A DNA stretch of 64,000 bases from NCBI RefSeq assembly GCF_004341685.1, contig NZ_SMAA01000003.1, forward strand, positions 124,001 through 188,000, written 5' to 3'. The position numbers and the translations under genes are program-made. Positions 52,660-61,258 of the stretch are shown in pieces. This stretch comes from Pectinatus cerevisiiphilus (GTDB lineage: Bacteria > Bacillota > Negativicutes > Selenomonadales > Selenomonadaceae). The notes under the pieces were generated by a model that worked only from the letters and a program-made list of their open reading frames with translations, did no database searches and was not told the DNA's origin. Every line of letters begins with the position of its first letter. The first letter of the stretch is position 1.

Positions 52660-55600
52660 TTATTTGCCAGCCAACTTCTTATAACCTGCAAGACGTTCCT
52701 TAGCATCCTTTTCTGTCTTTTCGAATAACAGATCAGCTGTTTCAGGGAAAGAACGTTTCAAGGAGTTGTAACGAACTTCACCCATCAGGAAGTCTTTGAA
52801 GCTGCCTGTAGGTTCTTTAGAATCAAGACTAAACGGATTCTTGTCAGTATCGCGAATTGTTGGGTTATAACGGTAATTAGCCCAATAACCAACTTCGGAA
52901 GCATGTTTTGCTTCAATCTGGCTCTTGCCCATACCAATTTTTATTCCGTGATTGATACATGGTGCGTAAGCGATTATCAAAGATGGTCCTTTATAACTTT
53001 CGGCTTCGACGATAGCTTTCAGTGTCTGGTTCTTGTCAGCACCCATATTAATTTGGGCAACATAGACATAACCGTAAGACATAGCCATCATGCCGAGATC
53101 CTTTTTCTTGGTCTTTTTACCAGTAGCAGCAAACTGGGCAATAGCAGCGGCAGGAGTAGCTTTTGAAGACTGGCCGCCTGTATTGGAGTATACTTCTGTA
53201 TCCATAACGAGCACATTGATATCTTCGCCTGAAGCAAGAACATGGTCAAGACCGCCGTAACCAATATCGTAAGCCCAACCATCGCCGCCGAATATCCACT
53301 GTGAACGTTTTACAAAGAAGTCACGTTTATCATAGATGCTGTTGAGTAATGCATCGTTGCCTTTTTCTTTTTCAAGTGCTGCGGTCAAGGTATCTGCACG
53401 ATCTCTGCTGCCTTCACCATCATCCATCTTGTCAATCCATTCTTCAGCAGCAGCTTTCAGTTCAGCGCTTACACCTTTTTCAATAGCCTTTTTGAGGTTA
53501 GAAGCCAATGTATTTCTTACTGCCTTTGTGCCAAGATGCATGCCGAGACCATATTCTGCATTGTCTTCAAACAAAGAGTTTGCCCATGCTGGACCATGTC
53601 CGAGATGGTTAGTTGTATAAGCCATTGACGGAGCTGCAGCACCCCAGATTGAAGAACAACCTGTAGCATTGGAGATCATCATGCGGTCACCATAAAGCTG
53701 TGTGATAAGTTTTACATAAGGTGTTTCGCCGCAACCTGCGCATGCACCAGAGAATTCCAGCAATGGTTTTTCAAACTGGCTGCCCTTAACGGTTTTCTTG
53801 TTAAGCGGATTCTTTTTCGGAGCAACTTTTTCCGGATTAACAGCATAATCGAAAGTAGGTTGTTTTGGAGCCTGAGTGTCGAAAGGTTTCATTACCAGAG
53901 CCTTTGCCTTTGGTGCAGGACAAATCTGGGAACAATTACCGCAACCACTGCAGTCATAAGGAGAAATAACAATGCTGAAGTACATGCCTTTGGCACCAAT
54001 TGCCGGTTTGCTCTGCATGCCTGCTGGTGCATTATTTTTTTCTTCTTCAGTCATGAGGACAGGACGAATAACTGCATGCGGGCAGACGAAGGAACACTGG
54101 TTACACTGTATACAATTATCCATTAACCATTCCGGTACATTTATGGCAATACCGCGTTTTTCAAAAGCAGCTGTTCCACTTGGGAAGGTACCATCCTGCA
54201 TGCCTTTTTCGAATGCGCTTACAGGTAATTTGTCGCCTTCCTGACGATTCATCGGAATGAGGATATCTTTGATGAATGCAGGAACATCTTTCTTTTGTTC
54301 TTCTTTATCTTTTGCGTTAGCCCAATCTGCCGGAACATTTATTTTAACGACAGCGCCAATACCTTTATCAACAGCGCCGTTGTTCATGTCAACGATATTC
54401 TGGCCTTTTTTACCATAAGATTTAACAATGGCATCTTTCAAATAGCCAACTGCTTTATCTATAGGAATAATGTTAGTAAGTTTGAAGAAGGCTGACTGCA
54501 TTACCATGTTGAAACGTCCGCCAAGACCCAGTTCCTGAGCGATCTTTACTGCGTTTACTACATAGAAATTGATCTTATTTTTAGCGATATATCTCTTCAT
54601 ATATGCTGGTAATTCATCAGAAAGGTCTTTTTCAGTCCAATGGGTATTGAGCAGGAAGCTGCCGCCTGGTTTCAGACCAGCGAGAAGATCATATTTATGA
54701 ACGTATGATTCCTGAGAACAGGAAATGAAATTAGCTTTATTGATAAGATATGGAGATCTTATAGGCAATTTGCCAAAACGCAGATGTGACATGGTTATCC
54801 CGCCAGATTTTTTGGAATCATAAGCGAAATATGCTTGCGCATACATATCTGTATTGTCCCCAATTATTTTAACAGCGCTCTTGTTAGCACCTACTGTACC
54901 ATCAGAACCAAGTCCCCAGAACTTGCATGCTGTAGTGCCTTCTGGTGTAAAATCGAGGTCTTTTGGATATTTAGCCAGTGATGTATGGGTAACATCATCA
55001 TCAATGCTGATAGTAAAGCCATTTTTCGGTGCATCTTTTTTCAGTTCTTCGTAAACAGCAAGAACATGGTCAGGTGTAACATCCTTACCACCAAGACCAT
55101 AACGTCCACCTACTACGATAGGAGAAATATCGCTATCATAAAGGGCTGTCTTTACATCAAGATATAAAGGTTCGCCATGTGCACCTGGTTCTTTGGTACG
55201 ATCAAGTACAGCAATTTTCTTTACTGTTTTAGGAATAGCATTTAAAAGATGTTTAACGGAGAAAGGACGATAGAGATGTACTGTTAAAACACCGGTTTTT
55301 TCGCCTTCTGAATTGAGGTAATCAACGGCTTCAGCAGCAGTTTCGCAAACAGAACCCATAGCGACTATTATGCGGTCAGCATCAGGTGCGCCATGATAGT
55401 TGAACAAATGATATTCACGACCGGTTAGTTTGGAAATCTGTTTCATGCTGTCTTCTACCAGATCAGGAATAGCATCATAGTATTTATTTACGGCTTCTCT
55501 TTCCTGGAAGTAAATATCAGGATTTTGGTTTGTGCCGCGAATAACAGGATGGTCAGGATTCAATGCGTTATGGCGGAAAGCTTCTACTGCATCCCAGTCA

Positions 55601-56184
55601 AGCATTTTACCAAGATCATCATAATCTATTAATTCAATTTTTTGGATTTCATGTGATGTTCTAAATCCATCAAAGAAGTTTACAAAAGGAATGCGTCCTT
55701 TTATGGCAACAAGATGAGCAATGGCGCTTAAATCCATAACCTGCTGAACGCTGCTTTCTACAAGCATTGCACAACCAGTCTGGCGGACAGCCATAACGTC
55801 CTGATGATCACCAAATATATTTAAGGATGAAGTTGCCAGAGCACGTGCACTTACGTGAAAGACTCCAGGTAAAAGTTCACCAGAGATTTTGTACATGTTC
55901 GGAATCATCAACAAAAGACCTTGTGATGCTGTGTACGTTGTTGTCAAAGCACCTGATTGCAAGGAGCCATGAACAGTACCAGCAGCGCCAGCTTCAGACT
56001 GCATTTCGATAACGTTAACTTTTTGTCCAAACAGATTTTTTACGCCTTTGGCAGCCATTTCATCAACGACTTCTGCCATTGGGGAAGACGGTGTTATAGG
56101 GTAAATAGCAGCAACATCTGTAAACGCATAAGAAACGTACCCAGCGGCCGTATTACCATCCATTGTCTTCATTTTTTTACTCAT
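52660..56184 (-). CDS. nifJ: Pyruvate:ferredoxin (flavodoxin) oxidoreductase
   Basis: This single-chain enzyme oxidises pyruvate with CoA to acetyl-CoA, CO2 and reduced ferredoxin, the central step of anaerobic pyruvate catabolism. The 1174-residue product has all domains: N-terminal TPP-pyrimidine domain (YAFTDVAAIYPITPSSPMAE), domain II and III, a double [4Fe-4S] ferredoxin domain (CIQCNQCSFVCPHAV and CSGCGNCSQICPAPKAKAL, near residue 690-760), the GACAGCGETPYVKL third cluster and the C-terminal TPP domain (GGDGWAYDIGYGGLDHVLAS). It is monocistronic, with its own promoter and terminator. Confidence 0.97.
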   Translation of the reverse strand: MSKKMKTMDGNTAAGYVSYAFTDVAAIYPITPSSPMAEVVDEMAAKGVKNLFGQKVNVIEMQSEAGAAGTVHGSLQSGALTTTYTASQGLLLMIPNMYKISGELLPGVFHVSARALATSSLNIFGDHQDVMAVRQTGCAMLVESSVQQVMDLSAIAHLVAIKGRIPFVNFFDGFRTSHEIQKIELIDYDDLGKMLDWDAVEAFRHNALNPDHPVIRGTNQNPDIYFQEREAVNKYYDAIPDLVEDSMKQISKLTGREYHLFNYHGAPDADRIIVAMGSVCETAAEAVDYLNSEGEKTGVLTVHLYRPFSVKHLLNAIPKTVKKIAVLDRTKEPGAHGEPLYLDVKTALYDSDISPIVVGGRYGLGGKDVTPDHVLAVYEELKKDAPKNGFTISIDDDVTHTSLAKYPKDLDFTPEGTTACKFWGLGSDGTVGANKSAVKIIGDNTDMYAQAYFAYDSKKSGGITMSHLRFGKLPIRSPYLINKANFISCSQESYVHKYDLLAGLKPGGSFLLNTHWTEKDLSDELPAYMKRYIAKNKINFYVVNAVKIAQELGLGGRFNMVMQSAFFKLTNIIPIDKAVGYLKDAIVKSYGKKGQNIVDMNNGAVDKGIGAVVKINVPADWANAKDKEEQKKDVPAFIKDILIPMNRQEGDKLPVSAFEKGMQDGTFPSGTAAFEKRGIAINVPEWLMDNCIQCNQCSFVCPHAVIRPVLMTEEEKNNAPAGMQSKPAIGAKGMYFSIVISPYDCSGCGNCSQICPAPKAKALVMKPFDTQAPKQPTFDYAVNPEKVAPKKNPLNKKTVKGSQFEKPLLEFSGACAGCGETPYVKLITQLYGDRMMISNATGCSSIWGAAAPSMAYTTNHLGHGPAWANSLFEDNAEYGLGMHLGTKAVRNTLASNLKKAIEKGVSAELKAAAEEWIDKMDDGEGSRDRADTLTAALEKEKGNDALLNSIYDKRDFFVKRSQWIFGGDGWAYDIGYGGLDHVLASGEDINVLVMDTEVYSNTGGQSSKATPAAAIAQFAATGKKTKKKDLGMMAMSYGYVYVAQINMGADKNQTLKAIVEAESYKGPSLIIAYAPCINHGIKIGMGKSQIEAKHASEVGYWANYRYNPTIRDTDKNPFSLDSKEPTGSFKDFLMGEVRYNSLKRSFPETADLLFEKTEKDAKERLAGYKKLAGK

Positions 56185-56245
56185 TATATTCTCTCCCTTA
56201 CATCTATGCTTGAATATACACTACGAATAAGAATAACATACACTT

Positions 56246-56274
56246 ATAATACACCATTTCAAAATTATTATCAA
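56246..56274 (-). promoter_or_regulatory. Promoter of the pyruvate:ferredoxin oxidoreductase gene
   Basis: On the minus strand TTGATA (56269-56274) and TATTAT (56246-56251) are separated by exactly 17 nt, giving a start near 56239 and a leader of about 55 nt. The -35 element overlaps the stop codon of the upstream radical SAM gene. This is a near-consensus housekeeping promoter, fitting a highly expressed enzyme. Confidence 0.7.
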
Positions 56275-57224
56275 TTATAAGTGTCAAATTTTTTTAAAGC
56301 AGTGCCATTAAGATAATCGCAGAGCTTTCCTTGGTATAAATTATTTTCTTCCATCTCTGTTATTATCGCATCACGTATCTTCCACCAACCGGTATGCCAA
56401 TTGGCAAATACTGTATTTTCGGCAGGTGCTCTGCCAATTAATCTTTGCAGCACGATGGAAGGAGAAAGATATTGCAAAAAAGTTTTAACACGCTCTTTGT
56501 ATTCCTCAAGGGAAATTAATTTTATTTTACCGCTTAGATAATCTTCGCTCATTTTCGTATTTTTTATAATATATAAAGCATGCAGCTTTACCTGGTCAAT
56601 TTTTAAGGCAGACATCATTTTGGCATTTTCGATTACGTCTGTCATATTATCCCAGGGAAGATTTAATATAATATGGGCGCAGGACTGCATATCATATTGT
56701 TTTATTCTCAATACAGCATCGACAAATTCAGCGAGCGTATGCCCGCGGTTTATTTTATATAAGGAATGGTAGTTTACGGTTTGTAAGCCAAGCTCAATAC
56801 AAATATCTATATTGTGCCGCTGTTTTATTTCGTTGAGACGTGCCAAATAGTATTCATTGATACAATCAGGACGTGTCGCTATATAAAGAGCAACTATATC
56901 ATCAGCTTGGACGGCTTCATTGGCATATTTTTCCAATTGCTCCACTGGTAAATAAGTATTACTGAAATTTTGCATATAAGGAATAAATTTTTTAGCCTTA
57001 TATTTAGGAATTATATGTGCTTTATTATTTGTTATTTGCTCTGTTATGGACATAGATGCAGGCAGATTTTCGTAGCCTGCGCCGATTGCACCACAGAAAG
57101 TACAACCGTTTGTGCCGCAGGTGCCGTCACGGTTAGGACAGGTAACAGGAAGGGCAAGGGGAAGCTTATAGACTTTTTCCCCATAACGTTGTTTTAAGTA
57201 ATCTGAAAATGCATAGTATACCAT
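56271..57224 (-). CDS. TIGR01212-type radical SAM protein (YhcC-like)
   Basis: The 317-residue protein has the family's N-terminal signature ALPVTCPNRDGTCGTNGCTF with the following FCGAIGAGYE, which holds the unusual spacing of its cluster cysteines, then YMQNFSNTYLPVEQL and IATRPDCINEYYLARL, ELGLQTVNYHSL. The reaction is not known. Its ATG overlaps the stop of the upstream gene by one base (TAATG), so the two radical SAM genes are co-translated. Confidence 0.9.
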   Translation of the reverse strand: MVYYAFSDYLKQRYGEKVYKLPLALPVTCPNRDGTCGTNGCTFCGAIGAGYENLPASMSITEQITNNKAHIIPKYKAKKFIPYMQNFSNTYLPVEQLEKYANEAVQADDIVALYIATRPDCINEYYLARLNEIKQRHNIDICIELGLQTVNYHSLYKINRGHTLAEFVDAVLRIKQYDMQSCAHIILNLPWDNMTDVIENAKMMSALKIDQVKLHALYIIKNTKMSEDYLSGKIKLISLEEYKERVKTFLQYLSPSIVLQRLIGRAPAENTVFANWHTGWWKIRDAIITEMEENNLYQGKLCDYLNGTALKKFDTYN

Positions 57225-58963
57225 TAAATTAAGTCACCTTTATCCATTAAAATTGTTTTGACGCTTTCCTCTGCATAAACAAACAATAATATGCAATTGT
57301 CGTCTTTTATAGACTGTTCATTTATAAAAGCGGGGATATTGATAGAAAAATACTCTATGTGGTATTTATCGCGTATTGCCCGTCTACTGGTAAATACGAA
57401 ATCGGGAATATATTTTTTTACTACGGTAGAGTTTTTCCAAAAATTTTCTATTTCTTTATTATATTCTCTTTCACTCCAATTTAAAAATTCTGCCCTAAAT
57501 CTGCCGTGATCAGAGCACAAGGCATCAAATTTCATTAAATTGAGCAGGACTTTTTTTTCATTAGAAGAAAGAATGCTGGTAAAGCTATCCAGATATTGAT
57601 AGAGGGATTTTGGTGAATGGGCAGCCTTATCTAAATCTTTTTTATGCCAAAATACGGATAACTGGTAAAAAAAGGTAAAAGCATCTTCCTTGAAACAAGT
57701 GACGAGGTATTTTAAAGTGTTTCTGAAACGACCGGAGTTATAGTAAAAATCAAATACATCGACAAAAGTACGTAAGTTGCGCATTTCACCGGCCGATAGA
57801 TATGCATTGGCAAGTACCTGGTAAGGTGCAGTATCCATAAAGGAGTAATGGTGTTCATCAACCAATTGTTCCATTGCTGAGCCTTTAAGCAGCTTTAAAA
57901 AACCTACTTGCAGCATATCAGGATAAAGAGCATACATATCATTGAAGGATTTTTGTAGCGAAACCATATCTTCATAGGGAAGACCGATTATGAGGTCAGT
58001 ATGGACATGGATATTGCCAAAGGCAAGAATCGCCCTTATATTAGAAGATATTTTCAACCAGTTATTATTGCGGCTTATATGCTGTAAGGTTTTTTGATTG
58101 GTGGATTGGATGCCGATTTCTAGCTGTACTCGTCCTGGCGGCATTTTTTGGAGCAGCTCCAAAACTTCCTGATCAATATAATCAATAGTGATTTCAAAGT
58201 GAAAATTAGTGCGGCATTTTTGTTTTTGGATAAATTGAAGGATAGGGATGAAATGTTTTTTATCAGCATTAAATGTCCTGTCTACAAACTTTACTTGGCG
58301 CACATTGTGTCTGACAAAAAAGGCAAGTTCTGCTAGGACTTTAGCAAGTGAACGATATCGCACACCTATAGTGGCGCAAGAAAGACAATATTTACAGGAA
58401 AAAGGACAGCCACGCGAGCTTTCATAATAAAGTATGCGATTATCTAGTGCTTCAATATCGGCATCCGTATAAGGAAAAGGAAGCTTATCCAAATCTGGAA
58501 AGACGACCGGTATGCTTTCTTCAATTTTGCCATTAATTCTCTGGGCTATCCCCGGAATGGCTGCTAGCGATTTTTTGGTGATGAGGGATTGCAATAGTGT
58601 ACATAAAGTTTGTTCACCCTCACCACGTATTACATAGTCAATCTCCGGGATTTGTTCCATCATTTTTTTTGTACCATAAGAAATTTCAGGACCACCACAG
58701 ACTATTATCAGGTTTGGCATCATCTTTTTAATAAGTGGTAATAGCTCTTTAACCAATTCGATATTCCAGATATAGCAGTCTATCCCCAGTATATCGGGTC
58801 TTTTATCAAAAATTTGGTCAGCGATGGCAAGTAGATGATTATTTATTGTGAACTCACATAGTTCTATATTTAAAGGCAGAGTTTCATTATATTTTTTTAA
58901 ATAGCGTATAGAAAGAGATGAATGTATATATTTAGCATTTATCGCTGTTAATAAAAGTTTCAA
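57224..58963 (-). CDS. B12-binding domain radical SAM protein (DUF4080-type)
   Basis: The 579-residue protein has an N-terminal B12-binding-like domain (residues 1-140, with PDILGIDCYIWNIELV and VCGGPEISYG), a radical SAM core with CxxxCxxC in ESSRGCPFSCKYCLSCA near residue 190, GIQSTNQKTL and LIIGLPYEDM, and a C-terminal DUF4080-type region of unknown role. The start is TTG 58963 behind TAGGAGGC. Members modify unknown substrates. It forms a unit with the YhcC-like gene. Confidence 0.88.
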   Translation of the reverse strand: MKLLLTAINAKYIHSSLSIRYLKKYNETLPLNIELCEFTINNHLLAIADQIFDKRPDILGIDCYIWNIELVKELLPLIKKMMPNLIIVCGGPEISYGTKKMMEQIPEIDYVIRGEGEQTLCTLLQSLITKKSLAAIPGIAQRINGKIEESIPVVFPDLDKLPFPYTDADIEALDNRILYYESSRGCPFSCKYCLSCATIGVRYRSLAKVLAELAFFVRHNVRQVKFVDRTFNADKKHFIPILQFIQKQKCRTNFHFEITIDYIDQEVLELLQKMPPGRVQLEIGIQSTNQKTLQHISRNNNWLKISSNIRAILAFGNIHVHTDLIIGLPYEDMVSLQKSFNDMYALYPDMLQVGFLKLLKGSAMEQLVDEHHYSFMDTAPYQVLANAYLSAGEMRNLRTFVDVFDFYYNSGRFRNTLKYLVTCFKEDAFTFFYQLSVFWHKKDLDKAAHSPKSLYQYLDSFTSILSSNEKKVLLNLMKFDALCSDHGRFRAEFLNWSEREYNKEIENFWKNSTVVKKYIPDFVFTSRRAIRDKYHIEYFSINIPAFINEQSIKDDNCILLFVYAEESVKTILMDKGDLI

Positions 58964-58973
58964 TTAGAGCCTC

Positions 58974-59597
58974 CTATTTTTGTGTTTGAAGCTTGGGTTC
59001 CTGTGTGGAATTCCAACGCCATGCCCAGTTTTTTAAGTAAAGTGCGGTCAGTTTTTGGTTACCGCGGATGATTAAGAGGTTTTCCGCATTCTTTTCTGCA
59101 GCAGCTTTGGTGAAATTAAATGAACCTGTGATAACAGTCTTTTCATCTATAATCATTATCTTGTTATGGGCAATTTGAAAATCATTGTCTATTTTGACTG
59201 GGATGGAATTGTCAGCAAAAAATTTTAGCGGGGAATATTTGCTGGTTTGCTGGCTCTTATCAAGAATAATTTGTACATCTACACCGCGCTTTTGGGCATG
59301 CAGTAAAGCCTTAGAAATTTTGCTGTTGGTAAAAGTATAAGCTTGTACTTTTATAGAGCTTTTTGCTCCGTTGATTTCATCTACTATAGCTTCCTCTGCT
59401 CCACCATTAGGACTGAAGGCAACCTCGATAGTACCAGTCCCTTCTATCGTAGTCGGCTTGTTTATCTCGGCAGGCAAAACAACTGAATTCTCGGCAGTGG
59501 CTTTTTCGGCCGGTACTTCTTTTTCTGAGCAGCCTGCAAGGAAACCAACCGTGAATATAAGGCAGGCACTAATAATCAATATACTTTTTTTGAGCAT
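58974..59597 (-). CDS. PLD-family nuclease-like lipoprotein
   Basis: The 207-residue protein has a lipoprotein signal (hydrophobic residues 5-20 with lipobox LAGC) and a single phospholipase D HKD motif (AHNKIMIIDEKTVITGSFNF, then NAENLLIIRGN). One HKD copy and this length match Nuc-type endonucleases, which dimerise to form the active site. It is expected at the outer face of the membrane or in the periplasm. It precedes the radical SAM pair by 10 nt on the same strand. Confidence 0.88.
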   Translation of the reverse strand: MLKKSILIISACLIFTVGFLAGCSEKEVPAEKATAENSVVLPAEINKPTTIEGTGTIEVAFSPNGGAEEAIVDEINGAKSSIKVQAYTFTNSKISKALLHAQKRGVDVQIILDKSQQTSKYSPLKFFADNSIPVKIDNDFQIAHNKIMIIDEKTVITGSFNFTKAAAEKNAENLLIIRGNQKLTALYLKNWAWRWNSTQEPKLQTQK

Positions 59598-60123
59598 AAA
59601 AAACGCATCCTTTATAATAATATCTCTTTATATTATAATATTTGCATGGTTTATGCAAAATATTGTTGGGCTTACCTAATGAAATCGGTAAAGGCGTCGC
59701 TCTCCGCATGGAGAGCGTTAATTGTCCGTAAAACATTAATAATATCTAAATATTCAATATTTTCTATTGAAATTATTTATATAAATATTACAGTTTTTGT
59801 CATTTTGATGCTATAAATTTTTTTCATGGGAAATTGACACATGTATAACGCATTAATTTGAGTTAATAATAAGCTGTATTTATTTTATGAATATAGCTAT
59901 TCTAGCACAATATTTACGATATACTCAATTTATCTTTGTTTTATTATTAAATCGTATTTTACAAAAATTATCTGGATGGTAGAATATAATTATGCTATAA
60001 TAAACATCATAAATATGTTTCTTATATGTAATAAATTCATATGAGATAAATGCGCTGTGACTTTAAACCTAGTTTAGTGCTATACATAAATTTTTTTAAT
60101 AATTTGATTTCAGGAGGAGTACA
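59598..60123. other. 525-nt AT-rich gap before the LysR gene
   Basis: The gap separates the divergent PLD lipoprotein and LysR genes. It contains one compact hairpin, CGCTCTCC-GCAT-GGAGAGCG (59698-59717), with no T-run after it, and long AT-rich stretches. I see no ORF, tRNA or repeat array. The last 130 nt contain a promoter for the LysR gene. Space is sufficient for a small RNA or a regulator-binding region. Confidence 0.5.
59996..60001 (+). promoter_or_regulatory. Extended -10 promoter element for the LysR gene
   Basis: TATAAT at 59996-60001 is preceded by TGC, an extended -10 form (TATGCTATAAT). The hexamer 17 nt upstream (TGGATG) is a poor -35, as is usual for extended -10 promoters. 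The transcript would start near 60008, about 115 nt before the gene. Confidence 0.5.
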
Positions 60124-60996
60124 ATGGAACTTAAACAATTAGAATATTTTCAGATGACAAGCCGCTTAAAAAATATCACACGGGCTGCTAAAAGGTTACG
60201 TGTATCGCAGCCTAATATAACTGTTGCTATAAAAAAATTAGAGGCTGAACTGGGAATACAGCTTTTTGATAGAAGCCAGAAACAGCTTTCACTGACTCCG
60301 GAAGGTGCCGTTTTTTTAAATAGAATAGATCTTGCTTTGCGCAATATTCAGGATGCTGTATTGGAAGTTAATGACTATAAGAAACTTCAAAAAGGTACTA
60401 TAAAAATTGGTATTCCTTCGATGATAGGAGCCTTTTTATTCCCTAAAATATTTTCTAGTTTTCAGCAAAAATATTCCCATTTAGATATTTACTTATACGA
60501 AGAAGGCTCGATGACCATTAGAGAACAGATTGAACGGGATGAGCTTGATTTTGGGATAGTTATTTTATCTGGTGCTTCGTCTAGTCTTGAGCTTCTGCCG
60601 ATGTCAAAAAATCAATCTGTTGCTTGTCTGCCATTGGAACATCCTCTTGCTAAGAAAAAATCCATTGCTATCAGTGATATAGAAAATGAAAATGTTATTA
60701 TGCTGAAAGATGGATCGTATTTGAGAAATCTTTTAATGCAGAAAATGAATAATGAAAATATAAAAGCTAATATTGTTCTGGAATCGAACCAAATTGAAAC
60801 AATTAAAGGGCTTGTAGCTAGTAATGTAGGAATGGCTTTCTTGCTTGATTTTGTTGTAAAAGACACCCCCAATATAAAAGTATTACCATTTGAAGATCCC
60901 ATCTTTGTAGATGTTGGTCTTGCATGGAAAAAAGATCGGTATATATCAAAAGCTGCCCAATCTTTTATTGAATTTTGTCAAGATACCCTTAAATAA
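60124..60996 (+). CDS. LysR family transcriptional regulator
   Basis: The 290-residue protein has an N-terminal winged helix (MELKQLEYFQMTSRLKNITR, AAKRLRVSQPNITVAIKKLE, AELGIQLFDRSQKQLSLT) and a C-terminal periplasmic-binding-type effector domain (about residues 90-290, with GTIKIGIPSMIGAFLFP). The ATG follows CAGGAGG. LysR proteins usually control a divergent neighbour, but the neighbour here is a PLD lipoprotein 525 nt away, so target and effector remain open. Confidence 0.93.
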   Translation: MELKQLEYFQMTSRLKNITRAAKRLRVSQPNITVAIKKLEAELGIQLFDRSQKQLSLTPEGAVFLNRIDLALRNIQDAVLEVNDYKKLQKGTIKIGIPSMIGAFLFPKIFSSFQQKYSHLDIYLYEEGSMTIREQIERDELDFGIVILSGASSSLELLPMSKNQSVACLPLEHPLAKKKSIAISDIENENVIMLKDGSYLRNLLMQKMNNENIKANIVLESNQIETIKGLVASNVGMAFLLDFVVKDTPNIKVLPFEDPIFVDVGLAWKKDRYISKAAQSFIEFCQDTLK

Positions 60997-61146
60997 TAAT
61001 GAAATATCCTGATTGATAGTTCATATGTTTTATCTTGGCGTGGCTTTTATTTTATCGTTCTTATAGATGAAATGATTCATATAGCTGTATTGTAGATTGT
61101 TATCTGAACTTGTTTGGGTGATAGTATTATTACTAACATACTATCG

Positions 61147-61192
61147 AAAAAGAACTGCCACACATTATAATGATGTGCGGCAGTTCTTTTTT
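61147..61192 (+). terminator. Terminator after the LysR gene
   Basis: AGAACTGCC-A-CACAT and ATGTG-C-GGCAGTTCT pair around a short loop (61151-61187) with one mismatch, followed by TTTTTT. The 150 nt between this and the LysR stop hold nothing I recognise. A preceding A-run would also let it act on the opposite strand. Confidence 0.88.
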
Positions 61193-61204
61193 GCAAAAAA
61201 ATAA

Positions 61205-61239
61205 TGTTGGGATAAGCAAAACTCAAGCTTATCCCAACA
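61205..61239 (-). terminator. Terminator after ftsH
   Basis: TGTTGGGATAAGC (61205-61217) and GCTTATCCCAACA (61227-61239) are exact 13-bp arms around a 9-nt loop. On the minus strand they are followed by TTATTTTTTT. It lies 20 nt after the ftsH stop, directly beside the LysR terminator. Confidence 0.9.
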
Positions 61240-61258
61240 TTTAGTGTGGAACCAGAAA

